From assembly GCA_016873095.1 (NCBI GenBank), contig VGYC01000046.1, forward strand, positions 1-43,049: DNA of 43,049 nucleotides, written 5' to 3'. This DNA is from Planctomycetota bacterium (GTDB lineage: Bacteria; Planctomycetota; Planctomycetia; Gemmatales; Gemmataceae). The notes beneath the pieces are model-generated. The model ran no database searches and was not told the DNA's origin. It saw only the letters and a list, made by a program, of their open reading frames with translations. Below are positions 35,560 through 43,049 of the stretch, piece after piece (position 1 is the first letter of the stretch; each line of letters starts with the position of its first letter). The position numbers and the translations under genes were made by a program.

Positions 35560-35925
35560 TCACTTACCCTTGGCCGCGACGTGCTCGCAGGTGACCGTGG
35601 TGGTGATGCCGCCCCGGGCCGTGAAGGCGCCGACCACCTTGCAACGCCGCGGACGGCAGGCGGCGACGAAATCGTCCAGCAGGCGGTTTACCACCGTCTC
35701 GTAGAAGATGCCCAGGTTGCGAAAGCCCTGCAAGTAACGCTTCAGTGATTTCAGTTCCACGCACGTCTGGTCGGGCGTGTAGGTATAGGTGATGGTGCCG
35801 AAGTCCGGCTGCCCGGTCTTGGGGCACATGCTCGTGAACTCGGGACAGACGATCTCGATGGCATAGTCCCGCCCGGGACTGGGATTGGCGAAAGTTTCGA
35901 GCAAGTCGCCGGCGGGAACCTCCAT
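35560..35925 (-). CDS. queF: NADPH-dependent 7-cyano-7-deazaguanine reductase
   Basis: 121 residues from ATG 35925, which has GAGG eight bases upstream; two GTG codons just before it are alternatives. This is the unimodular T-fold form of QueF: catalytic Cys34 in [15 protein letters not shown] with Asp41, the QueF signature [15 protein letters not shown], and [20 protein letters not shown]. It reduces preQ0 to preQ1 in queuosine biosynthesis in the cytoplasm. The usual F-H-E in the last motif reads F-Y-E; the Glu is kept. No other queuosine gene is in the window, and no preQ1 riboswitch was recognised in the 268 bases up to the divergent gene at 36194. Confidence 0.93.
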   Translation of the reverse strand: MEVPAGDLLETFANPSPGRDYAIEIVCPEFTSMCPKTGQPDFGTITYTYTPDQTCVELKSLKRYLQGFRNLGIFYETVVNRLLDDFVAACRPRRCKVVGAFTARGGITTTVTCEHVAAKGK

Positions 35926-36193
35926 CGCCACCACCTCAGGGAGCGTGAACCAGACTCGTCAGTGAATTGTAGCAATTCTGCCAAGACATGCACTCCCAGA
36001 CGAGCGTCGTTGAAGCTCGCCTGACGGTTTCGCGCGGCGCTATCTCGCGCGACATCGCCAAGCGTGGTTCTCTCACGCTTGTCTGCGATGATCTGGGTGC
36101 GAGGCAAGCGCACGCTTTCTTTTCGATGGCCTTCCTGGTAAACTCACCTTACCCGCCTTCCTTCCCCACCCCCAGCGGCGCGAGGCGCTTGCC

Positions 36194-38614
36194 ATGAGCC
36201 GAATTGCAATCTCCTGCATGGCTTTTTGTCTTCTCAACATCACAGCCCGCGCGCATGTTCCCGTCGGCGAAATCCAGGTCGATCCGGTCAAACTTAGGCT
36301 GGCAGGCCCCGATGCGCGTTACTCTCTTCTCATTCACGGCAAGTCCGCGGCGGGCCAGCTCATGGACTTGACCGGCGAGGCCAAGTTCACCGCGCTGCAA
36401 CCGAAAATCGCGCGCGTGGATGCCGCCGGCGTTGTCAGCGCCGTCGCGGATGGCACCGCGGCCATCCAGATCGACGTTCGCGGACAGAAGAAACTCGTTA
36501 CCGTCGAAGTGGTCGAAACGGCACGGGCGCGCGCGGCGCATTTTGAGAACGACGTGATCCCCGTCCTGAGCCGCTTTGGCTGCAACTCGTCTGGGTGTCA
36601 CGGCGGGGCGGAGGGGCAGAACGGCTTCAAGTTGTCGGTATTCGGCTCCGATCCGACCGCGGACATCGTCGCCCTGACCAAGGAAAGCCGTGGTCGTCGC
36701 GTGCTCTACTCCGCGCCGGATAATAGCTTGCTGCTCCTGAAGGCTACCGGGGCGGCACCGCATGGCGGCGGCGCGCGGTTGCCGCGGGCCAGTCGCGAGT
36801 ACGACATCCTTCGCGCCTGGATCGCCGCCGGCGCCCGGCCGGGCGACCCAGCCGCGCCGCACGTCACCGGACTGCGCATCGAGCCGGCCGAACGCATCAT
36901 GGACATGAAGAGCCAGCAACAATTGCGCGTCATCGCCCGCTACTCCGACGACCGCGAAATCGATGTCACTTCCCTGGCTCGTTTCCAGACCAACAACGAA
37001 GGCCTCGGCTCGGTGAGCCTGGAAGGCCGGGTGACTGCGGGGCAAGCGCCGGGCGAAGTCGCGGTCATGGCCAGTTTCCTGGGCGAAGTCGCCGTGTTCC
37101 GCGCGATGATCCCGCGCGCCGAGAAGATCGCCAGCTACCCGGCGTTGATCGAGAACAATTTCATTGACGGCCTCGTCTTTCGCCGGCTCAAGAAGCTCAA
37201 TATCGTCCCCTCCGACACGTGCGACGATGCCGACTTCTTGCGCCGCGCTTATCTGGACGTGATCGGCACGCTGCCGACGGCCGCCGAGGCCCGCGCCTTC
37301 CTTGCCGACCGCCGCGCGGACCGCCGGCAACGGCTCGTCGACGAATTGCTGCGCCGGCCGGAATTCGTCGATTACTGGGCGCTCAAGTGGAGCGATCTCC
37401 TGCGCGTCGATCGCCAGGCGCTGGGGCACAAGGCGGCCTATGCCTACTATCGCTGGATTCGCGACAGCATCGCCGCCGACAAGCCGCTCGACAAGATGGC
37501 CCGCGAGCTGGTCACTGCCGATGGGCCGATCGTCGAGAATGCGGCGGCCAATTTTTACCGGGTCGTGCAGAAGCCCGGCGAGCGGGCCAGCACGCTGTCG
37601 CAGGTCTTCCTTGGTGTCCGCATCGCCTGCGCCGAGTGCCACCACCATCCGTTCGACCGCTGGAGTCAGGACGACTACTACGGCATGCAGGCATTCTTCA
37701 ACCCGCTGCAAATTGGTCGCTCCGGCCAGGGCGATTTCCTGTCCGCTTCCGGCGACGCCAAGGCACGCAACCCGCGCAGCGGGCAGACCATCACTGCCCA
37801 GCCGCTCGGCGCCAACGCGGCGGAACAGAAGGTAAACGACGCACGATTGCTTCTGGCCGACTGGCTGACCGCGCCGGACAACCCGTGGTTCGCCCGCAAC
37901 CTGGCAAACCGCGCCTGGGCTCACTTCACGGGCCGCGGCCTAGTCGAGCCAGTTGACGACGTCCGCGCCACCAACCCTCCCAGCAACCCCGAATTGCTCG
38001 ATGCTCTGGCCAGAAAATTGATCGACAGCCGATTCGACTTCAAGCAACTGGTGCGGGCCATCACGGCGTCACGCGTCTATCAGCTCTCGGCGAAGCCGAA
38101 CGCAACCAACGCCCGCGACGAGTTCAACTCCTCGCGGGCGCTGTTCCGCCGGCTGGACGCCGAGGTGCTGCTCGACATGGTCAGCCAGACGACCGGCGTC
38201 GCCGAGCGATTCAAGGGCGTGCCGCCGGGACAGCGAGCGATCCAGCTCTGGGACAGCAAGGTGCCGCACTATTTCCTCAAGCTCTTTGGGCGGCCCATCC
38301 GCGTCACCGCCTGCGAGTGCGAGCGCAATCACGAGCCGGGAGTATCTCAGGTCCTGCACCTCCTGAACTCGCCGCAGATTCAGGCGAAGCTGGCGCATGC
38401 AACGGGGACGGTCAACCGGCTGGCTCGCCGGCACCAAGACAATGCCGAGCTGGTGGATGAGCTATACCTGACATTTCTCAGCAGGTATCCATCGGCGGAT
38501 GAACAGGCCACAGCAAAGCGCTTCCTTGAACAACACGGCGAGCGACGCCGGCAGGCTGCGGAGGATCTGGCGTGGAGTCTCATGAACACGCTGGAGTTTC
38601 CGTTCAATCATTGA
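36194..38614 (+). CDS. Secreted Ig-like-DUF1549-DUF1553 (PSCyt2/PSD1) protein
   Basis: 806 residues with a short signal peptide (RIAISCMAFCLLNITARA). Residues ~25-115 form a bacterial Ig-like (BIG2-type) domain (LMDLTGEAKFTAL, AAGVVSAVADGTAAIQIDVR). A cytochrome-like module with GCNSSGCHGG follows (C-x4-C-H, the form usual in this subfamily), and then a second Ig-like stretch (~225-300). DUF1549 comes next (LRRAYLDVIGTLPTAAEARA, YWALKWSDLLRVDR, then ACAECHHHPFDRWSQDDYYG), and DUF1553 ends with DLAWSLMNTLEFPFNH. The function of the family is unproven. A paralogue of different architecture is at 11296-13935. Transcribed alone; the HEAT-repeat gene is convergent 16 bases downstream. Confidence 0.92.
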   Translation: MSRIAISCMAFCLLNITARAHVPVGEIQVDPVKLRLAGPDARYSLLIHGKSAAGQLMDLTGEAKFTALQPKIARVDAAGVVSAVADGTAAIQIDVRGQKKLVTVEVVETARARAAHFENDVIPVLSRFGCNSSGCHGGAEGQNGFKLSVFGSDPTADIVALTKESRGRRVLYSAPDNSLLLLKATGAAPHGGGARLPRASREYDILRAWIAAGARPGDPAAPHVTGLRIEPAERIMDMKSQQQLRVIARYSDDREIDVTSLARFQTNNEGLGSVSLEGRVTAGQAPGEVAVMASFLGEVAVFRAMIPRAEKIASYPALIENNFIDGLVFRRLKKLNIVPSDTCDDADFLRRAYLDVIGTLPTAAEARAFLADRRADRRQRLVDELLRRPEFVDYWALKWSDLLRVDRQALGHKAAYAYYRWIRDSIAADKPLDKMARELVTADGPIVENAAANFYRVVQKPGERASTLSQVFLGVRIACAECHHHPFDRWSQDDYYGMQAFFNPLQIGRSGQGDFLSASGDAKARNPRSGQTITAQPLGANAAEQKVNDARLLLADWLTAPDNPWFARNLANRAWAHFTGRGLVEPVDDVRATNPPSNPELLDALARKLIDSRFDFKQLVRAITASRVYQLSAKPNATNARDEFNSSRALFRRLDAEVLLDMVSQTTGVAERFKGVPPGQRAIQLWDSKVPHYFLKLFGRPIRVTACECERNHEPGVSQVLHLLNSPQIQAKLAHATGTVNRLARRHQDNAELVDELYLTFLSRYPSADEQATAKRFLEQHGERRRQAAEDLAWSLMNTLEFPFNH

Positions 38615-38630
38615 TGGCAGGCAGTCTCTG

Positions 38631-39836
38631 CTACATCCCAACTGCGTCGAGCGCTTTCCGGGCCCAGAGCCGGACGTCTTCGTTCTTGTCTGCGGTTGCT
38701 TTCTTCAGGGCCGGGGCGGCCTTTTTTGCCTTGGGGCCGAGGGAAGCCAGGGCGCGGGCGGACCAGGAACGCACAAAGGCATCTGCGTTGGTCAGTGCCT
38801 TGGAGAGGAGTGGGACCAGAGTGGGAGCGATGCCCTGGGCGCCGATTTCTTCCAGTGCCTGGGCGGCGCCGGAGCGAGCGTGGTCGTTCTTGCTCTTGAG
38901 CGTTTTCAGCAACTCCGGAATGGCATGGGCGCCCAGGCCGCTGACGGTCAGCACGGCCCAGGAGCGGACCTGGTCGTCGGCGTCTTGAAAGGCGCGTAGC
39001 AATTGTGGCAAGGCCGCCCTGGCCCTGGGGCCGGCTTGGCTGAGAGCCTCGGCGGTTTGCCGGCGGACTTCCAGCGACCTGTCGGCGAGCATCTTGGCGA
39101 GGGCGGCAATCGTGCCCGTCGAGGCCAGATCCACCTGGCTCAGAGCTTGCACGACCCGGCAACGCACACCGGGTTTCTTGTCGCGAAGCGCGGTCCGCAG
39201 GGCAGCGACCGCCTGCCGGGCCATGTCACCCATCTCACCGAGCGCAAAAGCGGCACCGGAGCGCATGTCTTCCTCGGCGTGTGCGAGCGTCTTTTTCAGG
39301 ACGGCGATGACCTTTGGATCGACGGCGGCCAGGGCCCGCGCTGCCGCCGCCCGTACATCTTCTTCCGGATCGCGCAGCGCGTCCAGCAACGCATGCTGCG
39401 CCTTGGCGGCACCGTTGCCCAGACGCTGTAGCGCCTCGCAGGCGTGCAAGCGCACGAACTTGACCGGGTCCTTCAGGGCGTGGGACAGAGCCGAGACAGC
39501 CTCCGGATGGGCCTCGCCGATCGCGCCCAGGGCGCGAACCGCTTGCTGGCGAATGAAGTCGCGCGGCTCGCGCGTCAAGCGGCACAACGACGGCACGGCA
39601 TTCTTGGCCCTGGCGCCCATGCGGCCCAGGGACTCTGCCGCCTGACGTCGGACCAGTTCATTGCCGTCCTCCAGAGATTTCTGCAGTGATTCGACGATCT
39701 TCTTGCTCTCGGGGCCGATCTGCCCCAACGCCAGCGCCGCCCGCCAGCGTTTGAGCGGCCTGGAGTCCGCCAGCGCTTCCAGCCATTGTTTTGTCGTCTG
39801 TTGTTTCGAGAACACCGCTGGCGCCAATGATTGCAC
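38631..39836 (-). CDS. HEAT-repeat (PBS-lyase-like) protein
   Basis: 401 residues from GTG 39836, chosen for GGGGGAGG four to five bases upstream; the open frame continues to 39995 but would overlap the PLP gene. The chain is almost entirely HEAT repeats of 31-37 residues (for example RWRAALALGQIG, LVRRQAAESLGRMG, FVRLHACEALQRLG, EVRRQTAEALSQAG, FVRSWSARALASLG), about ten copies. No catalytic domain or clear signal peptide. Repeats of this kind act as protein-binding scaffolds or assist cofactor attachment; the partner is unknown. It lies 77 bases after the PLP enzyme gene on the same strand. Confidence 0.9.
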   Translation of the reverse strand: MQSLAPAVFSKQQTTKQWLEALADSRPLKRWRAALALGQIGPESKKIVESLQKSLEDGNELVRRQAAESLGRMGARAKNAVPSLCRLTREPRDFIRQQAVRALGAIGEAHPEAVSALSHALKDPVKFVRLHACEALQRLGNGAAKAQHALLDALRDPEEDVRAAAARALAAVDPKVIAVLKKTLAHAEEDMRSGAAFALGEMGDMARQAVAALRTALRDKKPGVRCRVVQALSQVDLASTGTIAALAKMLADRSLEVRRQTAEALSQAGPRARAALPQLLRAFQDADDQVRSWAVLTVSGLGAHAIPELLKTLKSKNDHARSGAAQALEEIGAQGIAPTLVPLLSKALTNADAFVRSWSARALASLGPKAKKAAPALKKATADKNEDVRLWARKALDAVGM

Positions 39837-39913
39837 TGTGCCTCCCCCATGAATGCCGCTTGCCGCTTGCGCGCGAATCAGCGCGAAACTGCCAGCGACC
39901 CATTCGGTTTCAG

Positions 39914-40870
39914 TCAGAATGGCAGATTCTTGACGTCTACATTTCCGCCACTCAAGACAATACCTATCCGGCCCAGTCCGTCCAGTGCGCGGCATTCGTC
40001 GGCCAGCACGGCGGCCAGGGGCACGGCGGCGCTTGGCTCAACGAGCAACTTGGCGCGTTCCCACAGCAGCCGCATGGCCGTCACGATCTGCTCCTCGCTC
40101 ACCGTGATGATGCGCTCCACCAGATCGCGTACGACAGGCCAGGTCAAGTCACCCAGGCTCGTCAAGAGGCCGTCGGCGACGGTTCGCGGCGCGTTCTGCG
40201 TCATGAGCTGCCCGGCGGCCTTCGATCGCGCCGCGTCGTCCGCCCCCGCCGGCTCGCCGGCGAAAACGCGGACGGTGGGATCCAACTCACGCACGGCCAG
40301 GGCCGTGCCGGAAAGCAAGCCGCCGCCGCCGACCGGAGTGATGATCGCGTCCAGGTCGGCGACCTGTTCCAGCAACTCCAGGGCGGCCGTCCCTTGCCCG
40401 GCGATCACGTCGGCATTGTCGTACGGATGGATCAGCGTTGCGCCGGTGTCCGCGAGGACGCGCTCGGCAGTGGCCTCGCGCGCTTGCTGGTTGGGTTCGC
40501 ATGCCACAACGCGAGCGCCGTACTCCTCGACCGCGGCGCGTTTCACGGCGGACGCGTTGCGCGGCATGACAATGTGCGCGGCGATGCCGCGCAGCCGCGC
40601 CGCCCGCGCCAGCGCCCCGGCATGATTGCCGGAGCTGTGCGTGACCACGCCGCGTGCCGCCACGTCCTCGGTCAGCTTCATGACCGCGTTGCAGGCACCG
40701 CGAAACTTGAAAGCCCCTGCCTTCTGCCATTGTTCGCACTTGAAGAACAGCGACCGTTCCGCCATCCTGTCCAGAACGGCGCAGGTGAAGACCGGCGTCC
40801 GCTGTGCAAATGGCGCGATGCGCGCCGCGGCTTGGCGAATGGCTGTCAGGTCGGCGGCGTAGCGGTTCAT
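39914..40870 (-). CDS. PLP-dependent threonine/serine dehydratase or racemase family enzyme
   Basis: 318 residues, normal for short fold-type II enzymes without an ACT domain. The PLP Lys is in GAFKFRGA. SSGNHAGALA is the substrate-carboxylate loop, PVGGGGLLSG binds the phosphate, and VLSGGNVD closes the active site. The family includes serine racemase, threonine ammonia-lyase and threo-3-hydroxyaspartate dehydratase. The lack of a regulatory domain argues for the catabolic or racemase side over biosynthetic IlvA. It starts four bases after the FAH-family gene stop, so the two are cotranscribed, perhaps in amino-acid or hydroxy-acid catabolism. Confidence 0.9.
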   Translation of the reverse strand: MNRYAADLTAIRQAAARIAPFAQRTPVFTCAVLDRMAERSLFFKCEQWQKAGAFKFRGACNAVMKLTEDVAARGVVTHSSGNHAGALARAARLRGIAAHIVMPRNASAVKRAAVEEYGARVVACEPNQQAREATAERVLADTGATLIHPYDNADVIAGQGTAALELLEQVADLDAIITPVGGGGLLSGTALAVRELDPTVRVFAGEPAGADDAARSKAAGQLMTQNAPRTVADGLLTSLGDLTWPVVRDLVERIITVSEEQIVTAMRLLWERAKLLVEPSAAVPLAAVLADECRALDGLGRIGIVLSGGNVDVKNLPF

Positions 40871-40874
40871 GGCA

Positions 40875-41732
40875 CTATTTCACCGGATTGCGCAGGACGC
40901 CCAGGCCCTCGATCTCTACCTCCGCGATGTCACCGGCCTTGAGGAAGACCGGCGGCTTGCGGGCGAAGCCCACGCCGGGCGGCGTGCCGGTGAAGATCAG
41001 GTCGCCCGGCTGGAGCGTGAACACCTGCGACAGATACGCCAGCGTCTCACCCACGCCAAAGATCATCTGGCTGGTGCTGCTGTCCTGCATCGTCTTGCCG
41101 TTGAGCCGCAACTGAATGCGCAGCTTGAGAGGGTCGGCCACCTCGTCGGCGGTGACGAGGTGCGGGCCGATGGGCGCGAACGTGTCAAAAGTCTTGCCGA
41201 TCATCCACTGCTTGCCGTCCTTCTTGAGCTGCCAGTCGCGGGCCGAGACATCGTGGCCGACCATGTAGCCGGCGACGTATTCCTGGGCCCTGTCCGCCTT
41301 GATGTCCTTGCCTTGCTTGCCGACGACGATTACCAGTTCCGCCTCGTAGTCCACTTCCTGGCTCACGGGCGGCAACACGATCGGCTGCTCCGGTCCAATG
41401 ATGGCCGTGGCATACTTGCTGAACAGGATCGGCTCCTTGGGGATGGGGGCGGCGCTCTCCTCGGCATGATCGCGATAGTTGAGACCGACGCAGATGATCT
41501 TGGGCGGATCGGGTATTGGCGCCAGCAGTCGGGCCGAGGCGGCGTCCATCTTGACCGCGCTGCCGCTGCGCGTCGCCTGCCCGGCCCGCTTGAGCATCTC
41601 CGGCCCTCCTTCGAGGATGAGCCGCACGCTCGGCGGGATGGCCGCGTCGCTGGCGTTGAGGTCCACATAATGCGTGCCCGCCAGCGCCGCCGCCCGCGGG
41701 CCCCGAGTAGTCTCCAGTGTTGCCAGTCTCAT
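40875..41732 (-). CDS. Fumarylacetoacetate hydrolase-family protein
   Basis: 285 residues from ATG 41732 (GAGGA just upstream; the longer frame to 41834 is not supported). After an N-terminal cap come the FAH-domain motifs: ICVGLNYRDHAEES, KEPILFSKYATAIIGP, EVDYEAELVIVVGK (metal-binding Glu), VAGYMVGHDVSARDWQ, KTFDTFAPIGPHLV, and LIFTGTPPGVGFARKPP. Members hydrolyse or decarboxylate beta-diketo or 2-oxo acids with Mg2+ or Mn2+, for example fumarylpyruvate, acylpyruvate or 2-keto-3-deoxy-lyxonate-type substrates. The substrate here is not determined. Paired with the PLP enzyme. Confidence 0.92.
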   Translation of the reverse strand: MRLATLETTRGPRAAALAGTHYVDLNASDAAIPPSVRLILEGGPEMLKRAGQATRSGSAVKMDAASARLLAPIPDPPKIICVGLNYRDHAEESAAPIPKEPILFSKYATAIIGPEQPIVLPPVSQEVDYEAELVIVVGKQGKDIKADRAQEYVAGYMVGHDVSARDWQLKKDGKQWMIGKTFDTFAPIGPHLVTADEVADPLKLRIQLRLNGKTMQDSSTSQMIFGVGETLAYLSQVFTLQPGDLIFTGTPPGVGFARKPPVFLKAGDIAEVEIEGLGVLRNPVK

Positions 41733-41777
41733 GCTTCCTCGTACGTTGAGTTTGCCTCGAGTGAAGAGAAGCTCGTC

Positions 41778-41806
41778 TTGCAGACGAACGAGCGTTATTC
41801 TATAAA
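41778..41806 (+). promoter_or_regulatory. Candidate sigma-70-type promoter for tRNA-Asn
   Basis: TTGCAG at 41778-41783 and TATAAA at 41801-41806 with exactly 17 bases between. The -10 match is good and the -35 match partial. Transcription would begin about 50 bases before the tRNA. It is AT-rich against a GC-rich background, which supports the call; no other evidence. Confidence 0.4.
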
Positions 41807-41865
41807 AAACCTGTCGCCGCCAGCGGCTTAACATCGCCTTGAGCCCGCATGCCGGCCCGCCACAT

Positions 41866-41937
41866 TCCCCGATAGCTCAATGGTAGAGCAACCGGCTGTT
41901 AACCGGTTTGTTGTAGGTTCGAGTCCTACTCGGGGAG
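41866..41937 (+). tRNA. tRNA-Asn (GTT)
   Basis: 72 bases fold as a full cloverleaf: acceptor TCCCCGA (41866-41872) pairs with TCGGGGA (41930-41936), D stem GCTC/GAGC, anticodon stem ACCGG/CCGGT with loop CTGTTAA and anticodon GTT at 41898-41900, five-base variable loop, T stem GTAGG/CCTAC with TTCGAGT loop. Discriminator base is G41937. The next bases are CTT, so CCA is not encoded and must be added after transcription. No intron. Confidence 0.97.
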
Positions 41938-41983
41938 CTTGACCGATCGTCTACGCACCCGGACGACCCTACGAGTTAACGGG

Positions 41984-42011
41984 AACGCCGAGCGCCGTCG
42001 CTCTCGGCGTT
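41984..42011 (+). terminator. Hairpin downstream of tRNA-Asn, probable terminator
   Basis: AACGCCGAG (41984-41992) pairs perfectly with CTCGGCGTT (42003-42011) around a 10-base loop. TTT, then CGCGTTTT, follow. The stem is strong but the T-run is short and broken, so it is a moderate rho-independent terminator or a 3'-end processing hairpin. Confidence 0.55.
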
Positions 42012-42323
42012 TCGCGTTTTCGGCCAATTGTAGCAACGGGTTACGTTGAGCCATCCGCCCCATCGGGAAGCCCCGCGAGATTCTTCGGGTTTCTTGAAAA
42101 AAGCCGAATAGTAACCGCTGGGACATGCTTTCGACTTCTGGCTAACCGAGAGCAAAGCAAATGGTTCGACAAGTCGCCTTGGGCTTTCCCGATTTCCTGT
42201 TACCAGTCAACATGGTTGCTGGATCGCTTTTGTTGACAGCAACTTGCCGCAGCAATAATACCTACTTCGCAAGGTGCGGAAGACACGTCTTGTCTCATCG
42301 AGTCGCCAATTCAGGAGTACGCC
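42012..42323. other. Intergenic stretch, no gene recognised
   Basis: 312 bases between the tRNA terminator and the ceramidase-like gene. Short open frames here (such as 42161-42379 plus) have no ribosome site, overlap the following gene and show no family signature. A promoter for the downstream gene should lie here, but I could not identify one with confidence. Confidence 0.5.
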
Positions 42324-43049
42324 ATGAGACGGTGGGTTTGTGTCGCGGCGGCCAGCGTGGCACTGTTGGCCCAAGTTGAGGCAATCAGTGCCGGCGACAA
42401 GGAGCCATTGCGTATCGGCGTGGCCGAAGTCAACATCACGCCGCCTAAAGGATTCCTGATGGCCGGCTACTACCACGAGCGGCGGGCCACCGGGACCCGT
42501 GATCCGCTCAAGGCCAGGGCCATTGTCTTTCGTGGCGATAACGAGCAAGCAGCCATCGTCGTTTGCGATCTCACCGGAATCGCCATCGATCTCTCTACCG
42601 AGGTCCGTCGGCGAGCTGCCAAACGCACCGGGATTCCGGTGAACAGTATTGTCATCTCGGCCACCCATTCGCACACAGCTCCAGATTACACCCGTGACCT
42701 TTACGAATACCTTGGAAATGAGAACAGGAGCGCGTCCAAGCGATATGCCAAGGATTTGATTGACGGCATCGTGGAAGCAATTGTCAAGGCTCATGCAGGC
42801 GCCAGGCCAGTTAGCGTGTCGGCCAGTGCCGCCCGGCAGAAAGCACCGGTTTCCTTCAACCGTCGCTTCGTCATGAAGGATGGCAGTGTGCGCACCTGGC
42901 AGCGTCTTGACCAGCCCGATGTGATTCGCCCAGCCGGGCCAGTCCAGGGCGAAATCGCCAAATTCTGCCTCAATTATCGCCGCGGGCTTGATTTTGACTA
43001 CTGTACAGCCCCTACGATTCTCCGGAGTTTTGCCTGTCCCGTCCCATCT
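42324..43049 (+). CDS. Neutral/alkaline ceramidase-like secreted protein, N-terminal part (open to window end)
   Basis: The ATG at 42324 has AGGAG six bases upstream. The signal peptide is RRWVCVAAASVALLAQVEAI, then the N-terminal domain of neutral-ceramidase-like proteins: RIGVAEVNITPPKGFLMAGY, AIVFRGDNEQAAIVVCDLTG, VISATHSHTAPD (the H-x-H zinc-ligand region), FNRRFVMKDGSVRTWQ and DVIRPAGPV. Family members next continue with D-P-E-V/I, but here the sequence changes to QGEIAKFCLNYRRGL at about 42945. The last ~105 bases no longer resemble the family although the frame stays open. The gene is either interrupted there by an insertion sequence or diverged; the window ends before this can be settled. 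Related planctomycete proteins are annotated as ceramidase-like without proof of that activity. Confidence 0.8.
   Translation, partial: MRRWVCVAAASVALLAQVEAISAGDKEPLRIGVAEVNITPPKGFLMAGYYHERRATGTRDPLKARAIVFRGDNEQAAIVVCDLTGIAIDLSTEVRRRAAKRTGIPVNSIVISATHSHTAPDYTRDLYEYLGNENRSASKRYAKDLIDGIVEAIVKAHAGARPVSVSASAARQKAPVSFNRRFVMKDGSVRTWQRLDQPDVIRPAGPVQGEIAKFCLNYRRGLDFDYCTAPTILRSFACPVPS

Noticed and set aside
36149-37924. 591-codon minus-strand frame opposite the second DUF1549/DUF1553 gene
   Set aside because: Shadow frame; the plus-strand protein has clear cytochrome and DUF1549/DUF1553 motifs.
41926-42126. 66-codon minus-strand frame overlapping the tRNA 3' end
   Set aside because: It overlaps a certain tRNA and its terminator hairpin and is Arg-rich without any motif.

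Overview
The window looks like part of a GC-rich Planctomycetes chromosome, probably close to Gemmata/Gemmataceae. This is an inference from gene families, not from a marker gene. The signs are two large secreted proteins with PSCyt-DUF1549-DUF1553 architecture, an NPCBM-domain protein, a secreted squalene-cyclase-like toroid protein, FHA-domain signalling proteins, a MoxR/DUF4350/DUF4129 set, HlyD-WD40 fusions, and frequent GTG/TTG starts. No rRNA or CRISPR array was seen. One tRNA (Asn, GTT) is present.

Layout. 1-3.9 kb: the tail of an IS66-type transposase, then a GXGXG subunit and an FMN-binding glutamate-synthase-like subunit, separated by a small accessory block (a reading frame broken by one TGA, an unknown 105-aa protein and an AT-richer secreted protein). 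4.0-9.0 kb: a plus-strand export-like cluster of GAF-GAF-TM-HlyD, HlyD with an inserted WD40 propeller, and PqqD-M50 protease. The protease is cut off just after its HELGH motif. 9.0-9.6 kb: a scrap zone of gene fragments. 9.7-11.3 kb: an FHA-GAF-HD-GYP protein with a degenerate HD site. 17.2-11.3 kb (minus): four secreted proteins in an apparent operon (low-complexity protein, toroid protein, NPCBM protein, PSCyt/DUF1549/DUF1553). 17.5-21.7 kb (plus): a tandem alpha/beta-hydrolase and a fusion of a cysteine-dioxygenase-like cupin to an FAD/NAD(P) oxidoreductase. 25.4-21.7 kb (minus): DUF4129, DUF4350 and MoxR ATPase. 31.2-25.4 kb (minus): a heavy-metal efflux operon (Cys-rich small protein, CzcB-like adaptor, CzcA-like RND pump, Cys/His lipoprotein) in which adaptor and lipoprotein share a putative metal-binding knuckle. 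35.9-31.4 kb (minus): QueF, TPR-like membrane protein, small membrane protein, HAD phosphatase, and FHA-GAF histidine kinase. 36.2-38.6 kb (plus): a second DUF1549/DUF1553 protein. 41.7-38.6 kb (minus): FAH-family hydrolase, PLP dehydratase/racemase, HEAT-repeat protein. 41.8-43.0 kb: tRNA-Asn with candidate promoter and terminator, then a ceramidase-like gene whose family similarity stops near 42945 and may be interrupted by an insertion sequence.

The most unusual items are the WD40 propeller apparently inserted inside the HlyD beta-barrel next to a GAF-sensing adaptor and a PqqD-M50 protease; the cysteine-dioxygenase/FAD-oxidoreductase fusion that keeps both cross-link residues; the repeated C-x2-H-x6-C-x2-C knuckle in the metal operon; and the TGA-interrupted small gene after the GXGXG subunit. 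All functions are inferred from recognised motifs. No database search was run.
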